DNA from: Flavobacterium sp. A45
GTDB lineage: Bacteria; Bacteroidota; Bacteroidia; Flavobacteriales; Flavobacteriaceae
DNA length: 57,295 nt
NCBI RefSeq assembly: GCF_002001005.1
Contig: NZ_MUNX01000100.1
Location: 1 to 57,295 of the forward strand
Direction: 5' to 3'
Below the pieces are notes generated by a model. It was not told the DNA's origin. It searched no databases and saw only the letters and a program-made list of their open reading frames with translations. Numbering within the stretch: the stretch's first letter is position 1; the number at the start of each line of letters is the position of its first letter. The position numbers and the translations under genes were made by a program. Shown piece after piece: positions 1-8,624 of this stretch.

Positions 1-57
1 ACAAGAGAGAACTACAAATTAAATCTTGGAAAAGTAGAATTAAGATTCAAGAATTAA
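1..57 (+). CDS. Possible 3' end of a gene entering from the left
   Basis: The first frame is open from the window edge for 18 codons and stops with TAA at 55-57. The residues are mixed and charged, ending VELRFKN. The stretch is too short to recognise a family, and an open run of this length can arise by chance. Confidence 0.25.
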   Translation, partial: TRENYKLNLGKVELRFKN

Positions 58-64
58 TTTTAAA

Positions 65-140
65 AAAAGATTAGCTCAGCTGATTCAGGGCATTCCGATT
101 TCATCGGAAGTGGTCGGGGATTCGATCCCCTCATCGCCCA
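65..140 (+). pseudogene. Degenerate tRNA-like sequence
   Basis: The stretch has the order of a tRNA. There is a D arm starting TAGCTCAG (72-79), an anticodon arm with stem TTCCG/CGGAA around the loop ATTTCAT (nominal anticodon TTC), a T-arm-like GGGGATTCGATCCCC, and a 3' acceptor strand ATCGCCC followed by A. The 5' acceptor strand is AAAAGAT and pairs with only three bases of the 3' strand, and the T stem contains a mismatch. It is therefore more likely a pseudogene or the scar of an insertion into a tRNA than a working tRNA. A strong terminator follows directly, so it may still be transcribed. Confidence 0.5.
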
Positions 141-147
141 CACAAAC

Positions 148-186
148 AAAAAAGAACGCCATTGGATTCCAATGGCGTTCTTTTTT
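148..186 (+). terminator. Strong intrinsic terminator behind the tRNA-like sequence
   Basis: An 18-bp perfect stem (148-165 with 169-186) has a 3-base loop and is flanked by A and T runs, so it can act in both directions. Confidence 0.85.
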
Positions 187-310
187 GTTATCTTAAAAAT
201 AAAACTCAATTTATTAAAAAAATTCAACTGTAGTGTTGTGTTTTTGTTTACTCTTTTAAAACCTCTAATTTTATTTAGATAGTTTTCTGTAATAGAAACC
301 AACTATTCAT

Positions 311-346
311 AAAAAAACTGCTTCAACAATTTTGCTCAGCAGTTTT
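311..346 (-). terminator. Terminator of the DUF1349 gene
   Basis: AAAACTGCT (314-322) pairs with AGCAGTTTT (338-346). Read on the minus strand the stem is followed by a T run, 30 bases downstream of the stop codon. Confidence 0.6.
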
Positions 347-375
347 CTTGATTTAAATAAGGAATATAAATAGTT

Positions 376-1026
376 TTATTGATTGTTCTTCAACCATTCT
401 AATCGTCTTTGGTCTGGCAGGTGTGTAATTTTAAAATCCTCAAATATTGCAGCAAAACCTTTTCCGTCTGGACTTGCAGCCATCATACCAACCTGAACTG
501 TTTTAAATTCTGGAAAATAGACCGTATTTGTCATTGTAAAATTCTTTCCATCTGTAGAGTAGAAAATTTCAACAGCATCTAATCTCCTTACAGCTTTCAT
601 CCAGACATTTTTTGGCTGTTCTTTTAAACCTAAAACACTCCAAGAACTTTTATCAATGGTATGCACTGTACTTATGTTATAGATTCCATCAACATATTCA
701 ACACCGGTTTTGATATAATTCTTTTCATCTATTCTCAGCATTAGACACACTTGGTCAAATCTGGTTTTGTAAGCACCGCTCATTTTAACAACTACCTCAA
801 ATTCACCGCTTCGTTCAGTGTAAAGAAACGGACCGTCATGTACCGTAAAACCATAGTGGCTTTTTGTCCAGTAGTCAGATTGAGGTGTTACTTGCATTGT
901 AAGCTTATTGTCTTTTATTTCCCAATTTTCCGGTTCGTTTAACCAGTTCATTGAATTCAATTTTTGGGCATTAGTTTTTACAGTGGTCATACTTAAAATG
1001 ATCAAAACTAAACAGATTCTCTTCAT
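376..1026 (-). CDS. Exported DUF1349 (concanavalin-like) protein
   Basis: This 216-residue protein has an N-terminal signal peptide (about residues 1-20, ending near TNAQ). The rest is one DUF1349 domain, a jelly-roll fold related to concanavalin-type lectins. Typical features are the opening MNWLNEPENW, the central stretch around YIKTGVEYVDG, and the late segment GMMAASPDGKGF before FEDFKI. The biochemical role of DUF1349 is not settled; carbohydrate binding is often suggested. It stands alone, facing away from the LuxR-type gene across a 147-base intergenic region. The family call is firm and the function is unknown. Confidence 0.85.
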   Translation of the reverse strand: MKRICLVLIILSMTTVKTNAQKLNSMNWLNEPENWEIKDNKLTMQVTPQSDYWTKSHYGFTVHDGPFLYTERSGEFEVVVKMSGAYKTRFDQVCLMLRIDEKNYIKTGVEYVDGIYNISTVHTIDKSSWSVLGLKEQPKNVWMKAVRRLDAVEIFYSTDGKNFTMTNTVYFPEFKTVQVGMMAASPDGKGFAAIFEDFKITHLPDQRRLEWLKNNQ

Positions 1027-1173
1027 GATTTTTAATTTTTTATTAGCCTACAAAGTATAGAAATACTAATTTATGACACAATAGTTATTTATAACCATTT
1101 ATTTTTAAACAACTCATGTTGATTAACTTTACGATCTTAAATTTTCATTAAAAACAAATAAATACAATTTCGC

Positions 1174-1944
1174 ATGAGTGTTATTACAAAGATGGAAAAT
1201 AAGTTTTCTTCAGAATCTCTTGACAGCTTAGATAAACGCAGGGAATCAATTGATCAAGTTGTAGAAATGATGAAGGGATATGTGCAGATAGAACATTCTG
1301 TAGCAGTGATATCAGACCTTGCAGAAAAAAAGAGTTATATTTTATCGGGAAATTTTCGAAACTTTTTTGAGATGGATTCTTCTGAATATTTTACTATTGA
1401 TTCAATTTGGGAAGATGATATTTACCAACGGATTCACCCTGACGATCTCTTTGACAGACATCTTTTAGAATTAGATTTTTTTAATTTTTTAAAGACTTTA
1501 AAACCGGAAGAACGCTTGAACTATACTACCAATTGCAAAATTAGAGCTATAAATAGCAATAAAGAATATCAGCATATTCAGCATCGAAATTTCTATCTAA
1601 AAAACAGTTCCCAAGGAGGCTTGTGGCTTGCTGTCTGTCTTTACAACTACTCTTATGAGAGACCCGAGTCTTTCAGCGGAATCGACGGAAAGATAATAAA
1701 TACAAAAACGGGTGTTTTTTTTCCTGTTGGTGCATACGAAAATTGTATTGGTCTCTTATCAGTACGTGAAAAAGAAATCTTAAATTTAATAAGTAAGGGA
1801 GTAATTAGTAAAGAAATTGCCAATAAATTGAATATTAGCATTAACACCGTCAATAGACACAGACAGAATATTTTAGAGAAATTAAATGTTAGTAACTCTA
1901 TGGAGGCTGTAAGAACTGCAAATGCACTGCAATTGTTAAAATGA
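1174..1944 (+). CDS. LuxR-type transcriptional regulator with PAS-like sensor
   Basis: The protein has 256 residues. About residues 190-256 form a LuxR/GerE helix-turn-helix, starting LSVREKEILNLISKG and continuing with KEIANKLNISINTVNRHR and QNILEKLNVSN. The N-terminal 150 residues look like a PAS-type fold of the kind often seen in Flavobacteriaceae, with the segment DDIYQRIHPDDLFDRHLLEL typical of PAS helices; this part is judged by pattern only. There is no receiver domain, so it is probably a one-component cytoplasmic regulator whose ligand cannot be read from the sequence. An alternative start is the Met at codon 7. Confidence 0.85.
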   Translation: MSVITKMENKFSSESLDSLDKRRESIDQVVEMMKGYVQIEHSVAVISDLAEKKSYILSGNFRNFFEMDSSEYFTIDSIWEDDIYQRIHPDDLFDRHLLELDFFNFLKTLKPEERLNYTTNCKIRAINSNKEYQHIQHRNFYLKNSSQGGLWLAVCLYNYSYERPESFSGIDGKIINTKTGVFFPVGAYENCIGLLSVREKEILNLISKGVISKEIANKLNISINTVNRHRQNILEKLNVSNSMEAVRTANALQLLK

Positions 1945-2050
1945 TTTTTTATTATAACTAAGTATACAAAGACAAATATACCATTTGATGGCAAGGCATT
2001 ATTGGTCTTTGAATTTATATTATTTTAAGCTTTCAAAAAAAGTTAAAATA

Positions 2051-2088
2051 GGTATCAAGTGTTCGATTGCAGTCCCTGAAATTCCACC
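2051..2088 (+). repeat. tRNA-3'-end-like repeat, copy A
   Basis: This 38-base stretch has the core GTTCGATTGCAGTCCCTGA and ends ATTCCACC, like a decayed tRNA T arm and acceptor end. Copy B at 5649-5686 matches it closely, and both are followed by a hairpin with a GAAA loop. A shorter related copy lies at 9141-9170 on the other strand. Confidence 0.55.
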
Positions 2089-2122
2089 AAAAAAATCCTT
2101 AAGAAATTAAGGAGTTTTTTTT
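2089..2122. terminator. Bidirectional terminator after repeat A
   Basis: TCCTTAA (2096-2102) pairs with TTAAGGA (2107-2113) around a GAAA loop. An A run lies on one side and T8 on the other. It sits 38 bases past the stop of the response regulator gene and can end that operon on the minus strand. Confidence 0.75.
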
Positions 2123-2160
2123 ATGCATTTATTTTCCTCCATTTTTTGAAGAACTGTAAA

Positions 2161-2865
2161 TTATAAAAGCATTATAATATTCTCTTTATAGGTTTGACCA
2201 ATTGGTACTTTATATTCATCAATTAATATCCTGTTGCCTTCAATCTGTTTGATTTTATTTTTAGCAACAATAAAAGATTTATGGGTTCTTATAAAATCAA
2301 GTTTTGGAAGCAACTGTTCAAAAGTTGAAATTTTTTGAGGACTAACAATCATCTCATTCTTTAAATATACTTTGGTATAATGTCCATAAGCTTCTATAAA
2401 CAATAAATCTGCAAAATGAATTTGATGGTACTTTTTATCACCTCGCAAGAAAAAACTATTACTATTTGATTTCATTTCGCTGGTTGACGATGCAGCTATG
2501 CCTTTCTTGTTTTGAGTACTATCAATTGTCTTGCTAATCGCTTTTATAAAGCGTTCAAAGCTAAATGGTTTCAGTAAATAATCAGAAACATTAAGTTCAT
2601 AACCTTCTAAAGCAAATTCTTTATAAGCCGTAGTAACAATTATTTTGGGTGGATTTAATAGCGTTTTTAAAAAATCAAACCCAGATAGTTTAGGCATGTT
2701 AATATCTAAAAACAACAAGTCTACCGCATTTTCATTTAAAAACTGCATGGCTTCAAAGGCATTATAACAATTTCCTTTCTTTTGCAAATGCGACAAATTT
2801 TCGCAGTAGTTTTCTATAATGCGATGTGCAATAGGCTCATCATCAATAATCAAATAGTGAATCAT
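2161..2865 (-). CDS. LytTR-family response regulator
   Basis: The 234-residue protein has an N-terminal receiver domain. The acidic pocket is IIDDEP near residues 6-11, the phospho-acceptor is D54 in FLDINMP, and the conserved Thr (TTAYKE) and Lys (LLKPF) follow. The LytTR DNA-binding domain covers about residues 135-234, including HKSFIVAKNKI and PIGQTYKE. It overlaps the upstream histidine kinase gene by four bases (ATGA), a translationally coupled pair. The system resembles LytS/LytR and Bacteroidetes pairs that control envelope or transport functions. The target is unknown; the divergent S41 peptidase gene beyond the kinase is one candidate. Confidence 0.93.
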   Translation of the reverse strand: MIHYLIIDDEPIAHRIIENYCENLSHLQKKGNCYNAFEAMQFLNENAVDLLFLDINMPKLSGFDFLKTLLNPPKIIVTTAYKEFALEGYELNVSDYLLKPFSFERFIKAISKTIDSTQNKKGIAASSTSEMKSNSNSFFLRGDKKYHQIHFADLLFIEAYGHYTKVYLKNEMIVSPQKISTFEQLLPKLDFIRTHKSFIVAKNKIKQIEGNRILIDEYKVPIGQTYKENIIMLL

Positions 2866-3986
2866 GTCATTTCTATTTTAAGCTCTAATTTATAAACAGA
2901 ATCTTTAACTTCAATTTTCATATGATGCTTATTAGGATATAATAATTTTAAACGCTGTTTTAAATTCTGTATTCCAATGCCGGCAGTTCCCCTGGATCCC
3001 TGTGGTTCAAAGTTATTTTCAATGTCAAAATAAATTATATCAGTATCAGTTTTTATATCAATATGAATATAAGCATCTTCTGTTAAGCTTTCTACCCCAT
3101 GTTTAAATGCGTTTTCTAAAGGAATAATAAATAGTAATGGTGCAATTTGATAATCAATTTCGGGGCTATGACTAAAAGCAATATCCACCCTTTTTTGATA
3201 TCGTATTTTATGCAACTCAATGTAGTTCTTTAGATATTCTATTTCATCCTTTAATGATACAACATCTTCTTTTCCCATATAAATGGTATAACGCATTATT
3301 TCAGATAATTTTAAAACAACATTTGGTGCATCATCAGATTTCTCTATTATTAAACCATACAGATTATTTAAAGTATTGAAAAAAAAGTGCGGATTAATCT
3401 GGCTTTTCAATAACGATAATTCTGCTTTGGATTTTTTTGATTCAACTGTTTTCAACCATTTCCATTGCTGATAAAACCAAGTTAAAAGCAATACAAAAAA
3501 TGGAGCTGTTAAGATGATTTTAATTTCTTTTTCCTGCTGGAAGTAACTATTTACATCATCAATATAAACTCTTATATAGTAGAAATAACCTAAAGCTAAA
3601 ACGTAAAAGCCAATTATAATCAATACGTGTTTTTTAAAATACGAAGGGGCTATAATGGAGAAAAAAGATAATCCAACACCAACTAGTCCCACGAAAGTTA
3701 TTGGATTGTCAACTATTTTGGAATTCCTATCATTTATAATGATTACCAAAAAAATAATAATCAGGGCAACTAACTTTAGACTAGTATGTTTATGCTGCTT
3801 TAAAAACGAAAAATAATGAATAGGTAAAGAGATTAATAGCCAGCTAAAAATAAAACTCAATACGTTGGCTAATATTGCCGAATTATCAATGTAAATAAAA
3901 TCAAAATGCAACAAAACAACCACTATTATCCTTTGGATCAGCAATCCATATATAAAGGCTTTGTACTTTTTAAGAAATTCAATCAT
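2862..3986 (-). CDS. LytS-type membrane sensor histidine kinase
   Basis: The 374-residue protein has five or six hydrophobic segments in its first 180 residues, with no large periplasmic domain. A His_kinase domain follows, with the phospho-acceptor motif INPHFFFNTLNNL near residue 200. It ends with an ATP-binding domain carrying the N box (PLENAFKHG) and G-box-like GTAGIGIQNLKQRL. It would phosphorylate the coupled response regulator at D54. Sensing presumably takes place in or near the membrane. The S41 peptidase gene starts 208 bases away on the opposite strand, so the two share a promoter region. Confidence 0.93.
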   Translation of the reverse strand: MIEFLKKYKAFIYGLLIQRIIVVVLLHFDFIYIDNSAILANVLSFIFSWLLISLPIHYFSFLKQHKHTSLKLVALIIIFLVIIINDRNSKIVDNPITFVGLVGVGLSFFSIIAPSYFKKHVLIIIGFYVLALGYFYYIRVYIDDVNSYFQQEKEIKIILTAPFFVLLLTWFYQQWKWLKTVESKKSKAELSLLKSQINPHFFFNTLNNLYGLIIEKSDDAPNVVLKLSEIMRYTIYMGKEDVVSLKDEIEYLKNYIELHKIRYQKRVDIAFSHSPEIDYQIAPLLFIIPLENAFKHGVESLTEDAYIHIDIKTDTDIIYFDIENNFEPQGSRGTAGIGIQNLKQRLKLLYPNKHHMKIEVKDSVYKLELKIEMT

Positions 3987-4194
3987 GGTTCAAAATTAAC
4001 AAAAATTGACTTTTTTACAGTACAATGTGCTCCAATTCATTTAAAAGGAGCATAAACGCTATGTTTTTCGACTTCAACTAGATTTGAATGTACAAATCAA
4101 TTGTATGTGATTACTATTAATGGGTTTATGATAAATATTTTACACCGTTATAGTTTACTGATATGTTTGCTGAAAATTATAAAACTAAAACATT

Positions 4195-5448
4195 ATGAAA
4201 ACCTATTTTAAAACTATGCTCTTGATGCTATTTGTAATCGTGCAAAATACAGTAGCACAAGACACTAAACATCAAATGAACACAAAAGAGAAAAATGCCG
4301 TTGTATCAGCAATAAAAACTCATATCGAGGAATCTTATATCGATTTAGAATTATCAAAAAAAATGATAATTGAACTGGATAGAAATTTAAAATCTGATAA
4401 GTACAAGAAAATCACAAGTCCTGCTGAATTCTCTAAAACAGTAACCGAAGATTTGCAAAGTATTAGTAAAGATTTGCACCTAAAAGTTCGATTTGAACCA
4501 GAGCGTATTGCTCAGGAAAAAAGTATTGTTTCTCAAGAAAAGCAATTAGAAATGGAGAAAAAAACGGCAATGCAAATAGCCGAAATTAATTACGGATTTA
4601 CAGAGGTAAAAATTCTGGACGGAAATATTGGCTATTTAAATTTAACCCAATTTGCAGATATAAAATATGCTGAAGAAACTGCTACTGCAACTATGAATTT
4701 CTTGAGCAATGCCAATGCAATTATTATCGATTTACGTTCAAATGGAGGCGGAGTTCCAAGTATGATGCAGTTATTATCGAGTTACTTTCTTGATGAAACC
4801 CCCGTTTTATTAAGTGATTTTTATGAACGAAAAACAAATACAAAAACACAGCTGTACTCATTTGCAAATGTGAATGGAAAACGAAGTACAAACAAACCAC
4901 TTTACATTTTAACTAGCAAGCATACTTTTTCTGCGGCAGAAGCATTCACATACACTTTAAAACATTTAGACAAAGCCACTGTAGTAGGCGAAGTTACTAA
5001 AGGCGGTGCTAATAGAACAAAACGAATTAATTTAAATGACGAATTTACAATAGCAGTCCCCTACATACAATCTCTTCATCCAGTTACAAAAACAAACTGG
5101 GAAGGAAAAGGTGTTCAGCCAGACATAAAAACGAAAGAAACTGACGCTTTTGTGGTTGCTTATGTAGATGCCATTAAAAAAACCTTTAAAAGAAATAAGA
5201 ATACCGTATTAAACAAAATTGGATACAATTTTTTACAAGAAAAATCACTTGATGATGCTCTTATCGTATTTCAAGAAAATGTAAAATTATTTCCAAATGA
5301 TCCTAATTCCTGGGACAGTTTAGGAGAAGCCTATTTTGCAAATCATGATAAAGAAAATGCATTAAAATCATACAAAAAAGCTTTAGAGCTGGAGCCAAAT
5401 TCAGAATCGGTAAAAGCAATGATTCAGAAATTAGAAAAAATGAATTGA
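4195..5448 (+). CDS. Exported S41-family (CtpA/IRBP-like) peptidase with C-terminal TPRs
   Basis: The 417-residue protein has a signal peptide (about 1-21). A helical N-terminal region is followed by an S41 catalytic domain with the substrate-binding motif DLRSNGGG (179-186) and the nucleophile Ser246 in TFSAAEAF. The next conserved strand is GEVTKGGANRT. About residues 340-417 hold TPR repeats, for example DPNSWDSLGEAYF and ALKSYKKALELEPNS. There is no PDZ domain, so it is closer to the IRBP/tricorn-like branch than to CtpA. It would cleave peptides in the periplasm. A perfect -7-type box TATGTTTG lies at 4162-4169, but no convincing -33 element was seen. Confidence 0.88.
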   Translation: MKTYFKTMLLMLFVIVQNTVAQDTKHQMNTKEKNAVVSAIKTHIEESYIDLELSKKMIIELDRNLKSDKYKKITSPAEFSKTVTEDLQSISKDLHLKVRFEPERIAQEKSIVSQEKQLEMEKKTAMQIAEINYGFTEVKILDGNIGYLNLTQFADIKYAEETATATMNFLSNANAIIIDLRSNGGGVPSMMQLLSSYFLDETPVLLSDFYERKTNTKTQLYSFANVNGKRSTNKPLYILTSKHTFSAAEAFTYTLKHLDKATVVGEVTKGGANRTKRINLNDEFTIAVPYIQSLHPVTKTNWEGKGVQPDIKTKETDAFVVAYVDAIKKTFKRNKNTVLNKIGYNFLQEKSLDDALIVFQENVKLFPNDPNSWDSLGEAYFANHDKENALKSYKKALELEPNSESVKAMIQKLEKMN

Positions 5449-5648
5449 GTAAAAAAAACTGGTAGCAATCACTTGACGAAATAGCCATTGTATTTATTAG
5501 TTAGGGGTATTCTATCGAGCGACATTGCAAACGTAAACGAAAAAACAAAAAGTCTTTAAAATCGATTATGTTGAAGGCTTTTAATATAAAGTGAGATGAT
5601 TCGAACGCCAAATAACCTTACTTTACACTATCAAGAAACTTCAAAACT

Positions 5649-5686
5649 GGCATTAAGTGTTCGATTACAATCCCTGACACTCCACA
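5649..5686 (+). repeat. tRNA-3'-end-like repeat, copy B
   Basis: It aligns with copy A at 2051-2088 along its whole length (shared AAGTGTTCGATT, TCCCTGA, TCCAC). No other tRNA arms can be made out upstream. Confidence 0.55.
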
Positions 5687-5688
5687 AA

Positions 5689-5717
5689 ACTTCTCAAGAA
5701 ATTGGGAAGTTTTTTTT
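5689..5717 (+). terminator. Terminator after repeat B
   Basis: ACTTCTCAA (5689-5697) pairs with TTGGGAAGT (5702-5710), with one G-U pair and a GAAA loop, followed by eight T. It lies between the S41 peptidase and winged-helix genes. The rest of the 5449-5849 gap shows no gene. Confidence 0.75.
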
Positions 5718-5849
5718 GCCCTAGATTTAATTTCTAAGAATTCAGAAAACAAAGAAAATAAATTGTTCCAAACACAAGGCTTCGACTAACATTTGTTTAA
5801 AGTTAATTTATCCTACATAAAAAGCGCTATTAATAGGAGCCTCCTCTAC

Positions 5850-6740
5850 CTAAGAGCTGATGTTAAGCTTATATCCTTTACCTCGTATAACAACAATTTT
5901 GACATTCGGGTCAAATTCCAATTTTTTTCTAAGTTTTGATATAAACATATCCAGACTGCGACCCACAATAACACCTTCATCTTCCCATATCTCTTTTTGC
6001 AGTCGGCTTCTCTCTATGGTTACGTTGGGAGACAATGCAAAAATGAGCAATACACGGGTTTCCGTTCCGGTCAGGTCTATTGTATTTTCATTTATTATGA
6101 GATTCTGATTCTTCGCATCAAACAATACCGAGCCCAAAGTGAACATATTTGTATGCTGAGCGTCTGGTAAAGTTTTGCGCGGCTTAACAGATCTCAAAAA
6201 AACAAAACCAATAAATGCTAAAAATGACAGACCGCCCAAAAAATATTCATTCTTTGCTATAGCCAGACCATTCGGTTTGAATTTAATGTTAATCCTGTAA
6301 CAGGCGACGGGCTGCCTTCTTCCTAAACAGGCTACAATATTATCTTTCTTATTTTTTGATATGGCGTATCCATAGACTACGCTGGAGTTACCACAGTTCA
6401 AAACGTTAACGATATAATCACTTGCGAGGGGATCTTTTGCCAACAAACGTTGGGTAGTAATTAGCAGGGAGTCCGGTTGAAAAGCAAAATCATTCTCAAA
6501 CCTGATCTGGTATTCATTTTCGGAGAGCTTTTTTACCGGAAGCACCCTTGATGTACTGTCGCCCGATTGTAAGAGTATCTCATGTCCGATCCTGCGGAGT
6601 AAAACTTCCCTTTTGGCAATAGCAAAGTCATCACTATCAGTCATACTGAAAGCAGCACAGATTACAGAAATAAACAAAAGCAGCATGAATCCAAATAGGT
6701 ATTTGCCTTTCCCGGACAGGAGATTTCGGCTATCAAGCAT
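5850..6740 (-). CDS. Membrane-anchored winged-helix regulator with C-terminal DNA-binding domain
   Basis: The 296-residue protein has a hydrophobic segment at about 15-33, an extracytoplasmic region of about 130 residues with three cysteines (LNCGNS, ACLGRR, VACYR), and a second transmembrane segment near 168-186. An OmpR/PhoB-type winged helix fills the last 95 residues, with LTGTETRVLLIFALSP, QKEIWEDE, SLDMFISKLRKKL and IRGKGYKLN. The order is the reverse of ToxR and CadC, where the DNA-binding domain is N-terminal. It has no receiver domain, so it probably senses an envelope signal directly. The gene faces 6843-7418 across a short region holding a TTTACA repeat array. Its base composition looks richer in G+C than the genes on either side, suggesting transfer. 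Confidence 0.85.
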   Translation of the reverse strand: MLDSRNLLSGKGKYLFGFMLLLFISVICAAFSMTDSDDFAIAKREVLLRRIGHEILLQSGDSTSRVLPVKKLSENEYQIRFENDFAFQPDSLLITTQRLLAKDPLASDYIVNVLNCGNSSVVYGYAISKNKKDNIVACLGRRQPVACYRINIKFKPNGLAIAKNEYFLGGLSFLAFIGFVFLRSVKPRKTLPDAQHTNMFTLGSVLFDAKNQNLIINENTIDLTGTETRVLLIFALSPNVTIERSRLQKEIWEDEGVIVGRSLDMFISKLRKKLEFDPNVKIVVIRGKGYKLNISS

Positions 6741-6749
6741 AGTGTCAAG

Positions 6750-6783
6750 TTTTTATTTACAAAGTTTACATTTTTATTTACAA
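6750..6783. promoter_or_regulatory. TTTACA direct-repeat array, likely operator
   Basis: A 13-bp unit TTTTTATTTACAA occurs at 6750-6762 and again, exactly, at 6771-6783, a 21-bp period. TTTACA occurs three times (6756, 6765, 6777). PhoB-type winged helices bind as tandem dimers to direct repeats, so this fits a binding site of the adjacent regulator. Confidence 0.5.
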
Positions 6784-6842
6784 TCCCAATCTCTCAAACC
6801 GAAAAATATCAATGTAAATTCGCAGAATCAATTTGAAAAGAT

Positions 6843-7418
6843 ATGAAACATATGAAAAAAATCATCTATGTGCTGATCTTACTGCTGGCTGTGGTGAGCG
6901 TACTAGTATTTACCTTCGGTCCGTTCGCCTACGGCTCGGTTGCTAATCGTGAAATTAAAAATGAAACTAAGCCGTTGTCCATTGCTGACAGAAAAGCCGG
7001 CCTAGATGGCAGGAAAAAATGGGAAGCTTCGCCTGATGGTATAAAGTACAAAGAATGGGAGGTTTCGCCTGAAGGTAAAAAAGTGCATGCCAGTCATGAT
7101 AAAATAAAAAAGTCCATAAAAGCTTTCACTAATATGGAGGCCGTGGTAACCTCTGTTACTTTTCAGAGCGCAAACGGGAAATCATCAAGTCCAAAATGGC
7201 TTATAGTCAGGATTAATGGTGAAGAATACATGATGCAATTTATTCCTAAGGATTTTCAGCAGTTAAATAACCTGAAAGTTAACGACAAAATAATTGTAAG
7301 AAGCCGCAGCGCAGGGTTTTCACATAATCATCCCTATTTGATAATATCGGGCGACTATATTGCGCAAAATAATAAGGTACTTTTTAAACGCGACTTTAGC
7401 AAAAATAAAGGTTGCTGA
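6843..7418 (+). CDS. Small exported or membrane-anchored protein of unknown function
   Basis: The 191-residue protein opens with a long hydrophobic segment (about 5-30, VLILLLAVVSVLVFTFGPFA), followed by a charged region. An internal near-repeat reads KKWEASPDG then KEWEVSPEGKK. The C-terminal half looks like a compact beta domain (PKWLIVRINGEEYMMQFIPK to IIVRSRSAGFSHNH). I do not recognise a family. Met4 (6852) is an equally good start. Its position opposite the membrane-anchored regulator, and the same less AT-rich composition, suggest the two form a pair, the small protein being the regulated partner or the signal. Confidence 0.7.
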   Translation: MKHMKKIIYVLILLLAVVSVLVFTFGPFAYGSVANREIKNETKPLSIADRKAGLDGRKKWEASPDGIKYKEWEVSPEGKKVHASHDKIKKSIKAFTNMEAVVTSVTFQSANGKSSSPKWLIVRINGEEYMMQFIPKDFQQLNNLKVNDKIIVRSRSAGFSHNHPYLIISGDYIAQNNKVLFKRDFSKNKGC

Positions 7419-7685
7419 GGATTAGGTACCTCGCGATTAGCAACACCCAAGGTTGCAAGCCGAACGGAGCTGAGTAACGATAATTAAAACCGGCTCTAGC
7501 ATCTCAAAAAACGCTAATAAATATTCAAAGAATTACAGGCAATAGCTGGTTTTATCTTTCTAAGCGGGAAATTACCCAAACGGAAAATTGTATATATTTA
7601 CAACTAACTATAAAATTACTACTACTAAGTGAAGCTGCGGAACGTTAGTTAGAATTTTAAAGAACCCATACCAACAGGCAAAACA

Positions 7686-8450
7686 ATGAAATTTGAAAAA
7701 CATTTTCCGACCGAAAGGCTAAAACCCTACATCAAATATTTTGTAGTGTCGGAGAATGAATTGGAAAATGAATATAAAGTTTTTCCATCTTCTGGACTTG
7801 TTATTGGATTTCAATACAAAGGAAAACTTGCAAACATAAAAGATAACACGGTGACTAAGCTGTCTTCGGCAGGAATAACAGGAATTACTGACGGATACAA
7901 AGTCTTCAAAAATTCGGCAGAGATAGGAACTATATTGGTATACTTTACTGAAATTGGCTTTACTCATTTTGCTTCACATCCTGCCAACGAGCTCTTTAAT
8001 TTAAGCCTTTCACTTGACGACATTTTTGATAAAAACTGCATAACGGAAGTAGAAGAAAGATTAGCAATAACGAACACAGATAAACTTCGGATAAAAATAG
8101 TTGAGCAGTTTTTAGTATCTCAACTCAAAGACATTCAAACCGACAAATTAATTATTGAAGCGGTTAAACTCATTTACCAAAGTAATGGAACAATCCGCAT
8201 AAAAGAACTGAACGAAAAGCTATTTATCAGCCAAAGTCCTTTTGAAAAGCGATTTCGAAAAGTGGTTGGAACAACAGCCAAAAAATTTGCTTCCATTGTT
8301 CGTTTCAATGCAGTTCTTGACAATCTGAGCGAAACTAAAACACTGACTGAAATCTGCTACGAGAACAATTTTTTCGACCAAGCTCATTTTATCAAAGACT
8401 TCAAACAATTTACAGGAGACACTCCCGAAAACTTCAAACGCTTCTTGTAG
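7686..8450 (+). CDS. AraC-family transcriptional regulator
   Basis: The 254-residue protein has a cupin-like N-terminal sensor region (about 1-145), opening FPTERLKPYIKYFVVSENE with FPSSGLVIGFQYKG. A two-helix-turn-helix AraC domain lies at about 150-254, with the first helix pair around IRIKELNEKLFISQSPFEKR and the signature LTEICYENNFFDQAHFIKDF then FTGDTPENF. The ligand is unknown. The DUF1398 gene follows 174 bases downstream in the same direction and is the obvious candidate target. Upstream (7601-7652) the sequence CAACTAACTA and its near complement GTTAGTTAG frame a short hairpin-like stretch. Confidence 0.9.
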   Translation: MKFEKHFPTERLKPYIKYFVVSENELENEYKVFPSSGLVIGFQYKGKLANIKDNTVTKLSSAGITGITDGYKVFKNSAEIGTILVYFTEIGFTHFASHPANELFNLSLSLDDIFDKNCITEVEERLAITNTDKLRIKIVEQFLVSQLKDIQTDKLIIEAVKLIYQSNGTIRIKELNEKLFISQSPFEKRFRKVVGTTAKKFASIVRFNAVLDNLSETKTLTEICYENNFFDQAHFIKDFKQFTGDTPENFKRFL

Positions 8451-8624
8451 AAAAACGATTTTTTACAATTACAGGTTTTTTCATCATCGCATCTTTGCAT
8501 TGTAATCTTAATGTAAAGACAAATGATACCATCAATTACAGAATCGACAATCACATTATCGAGTTTGAACATTATGATTACATGTAATTCAAGAAATCGT
8601 TTAACAATTAAAAATCAAGAAAAA

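Noticed and set aside
60..302. 80-codon minus-strand frame ending MRGSNPRPLPMKSECPESAELIFF
   Set aside because: It reads antisense through the tRNA-like sequence and its terminator; this peptide pattern is a familiar artefact of tRNA antisense frames.
7601..7653. CAACTAACTA and GTTAGTTAG as another cassette boundary in front of the AraC gene
   Set aside because: The pairing is short, no complementary right edge was found after the AraC or DUF1398 genes, and the conserved spacer block is absent.
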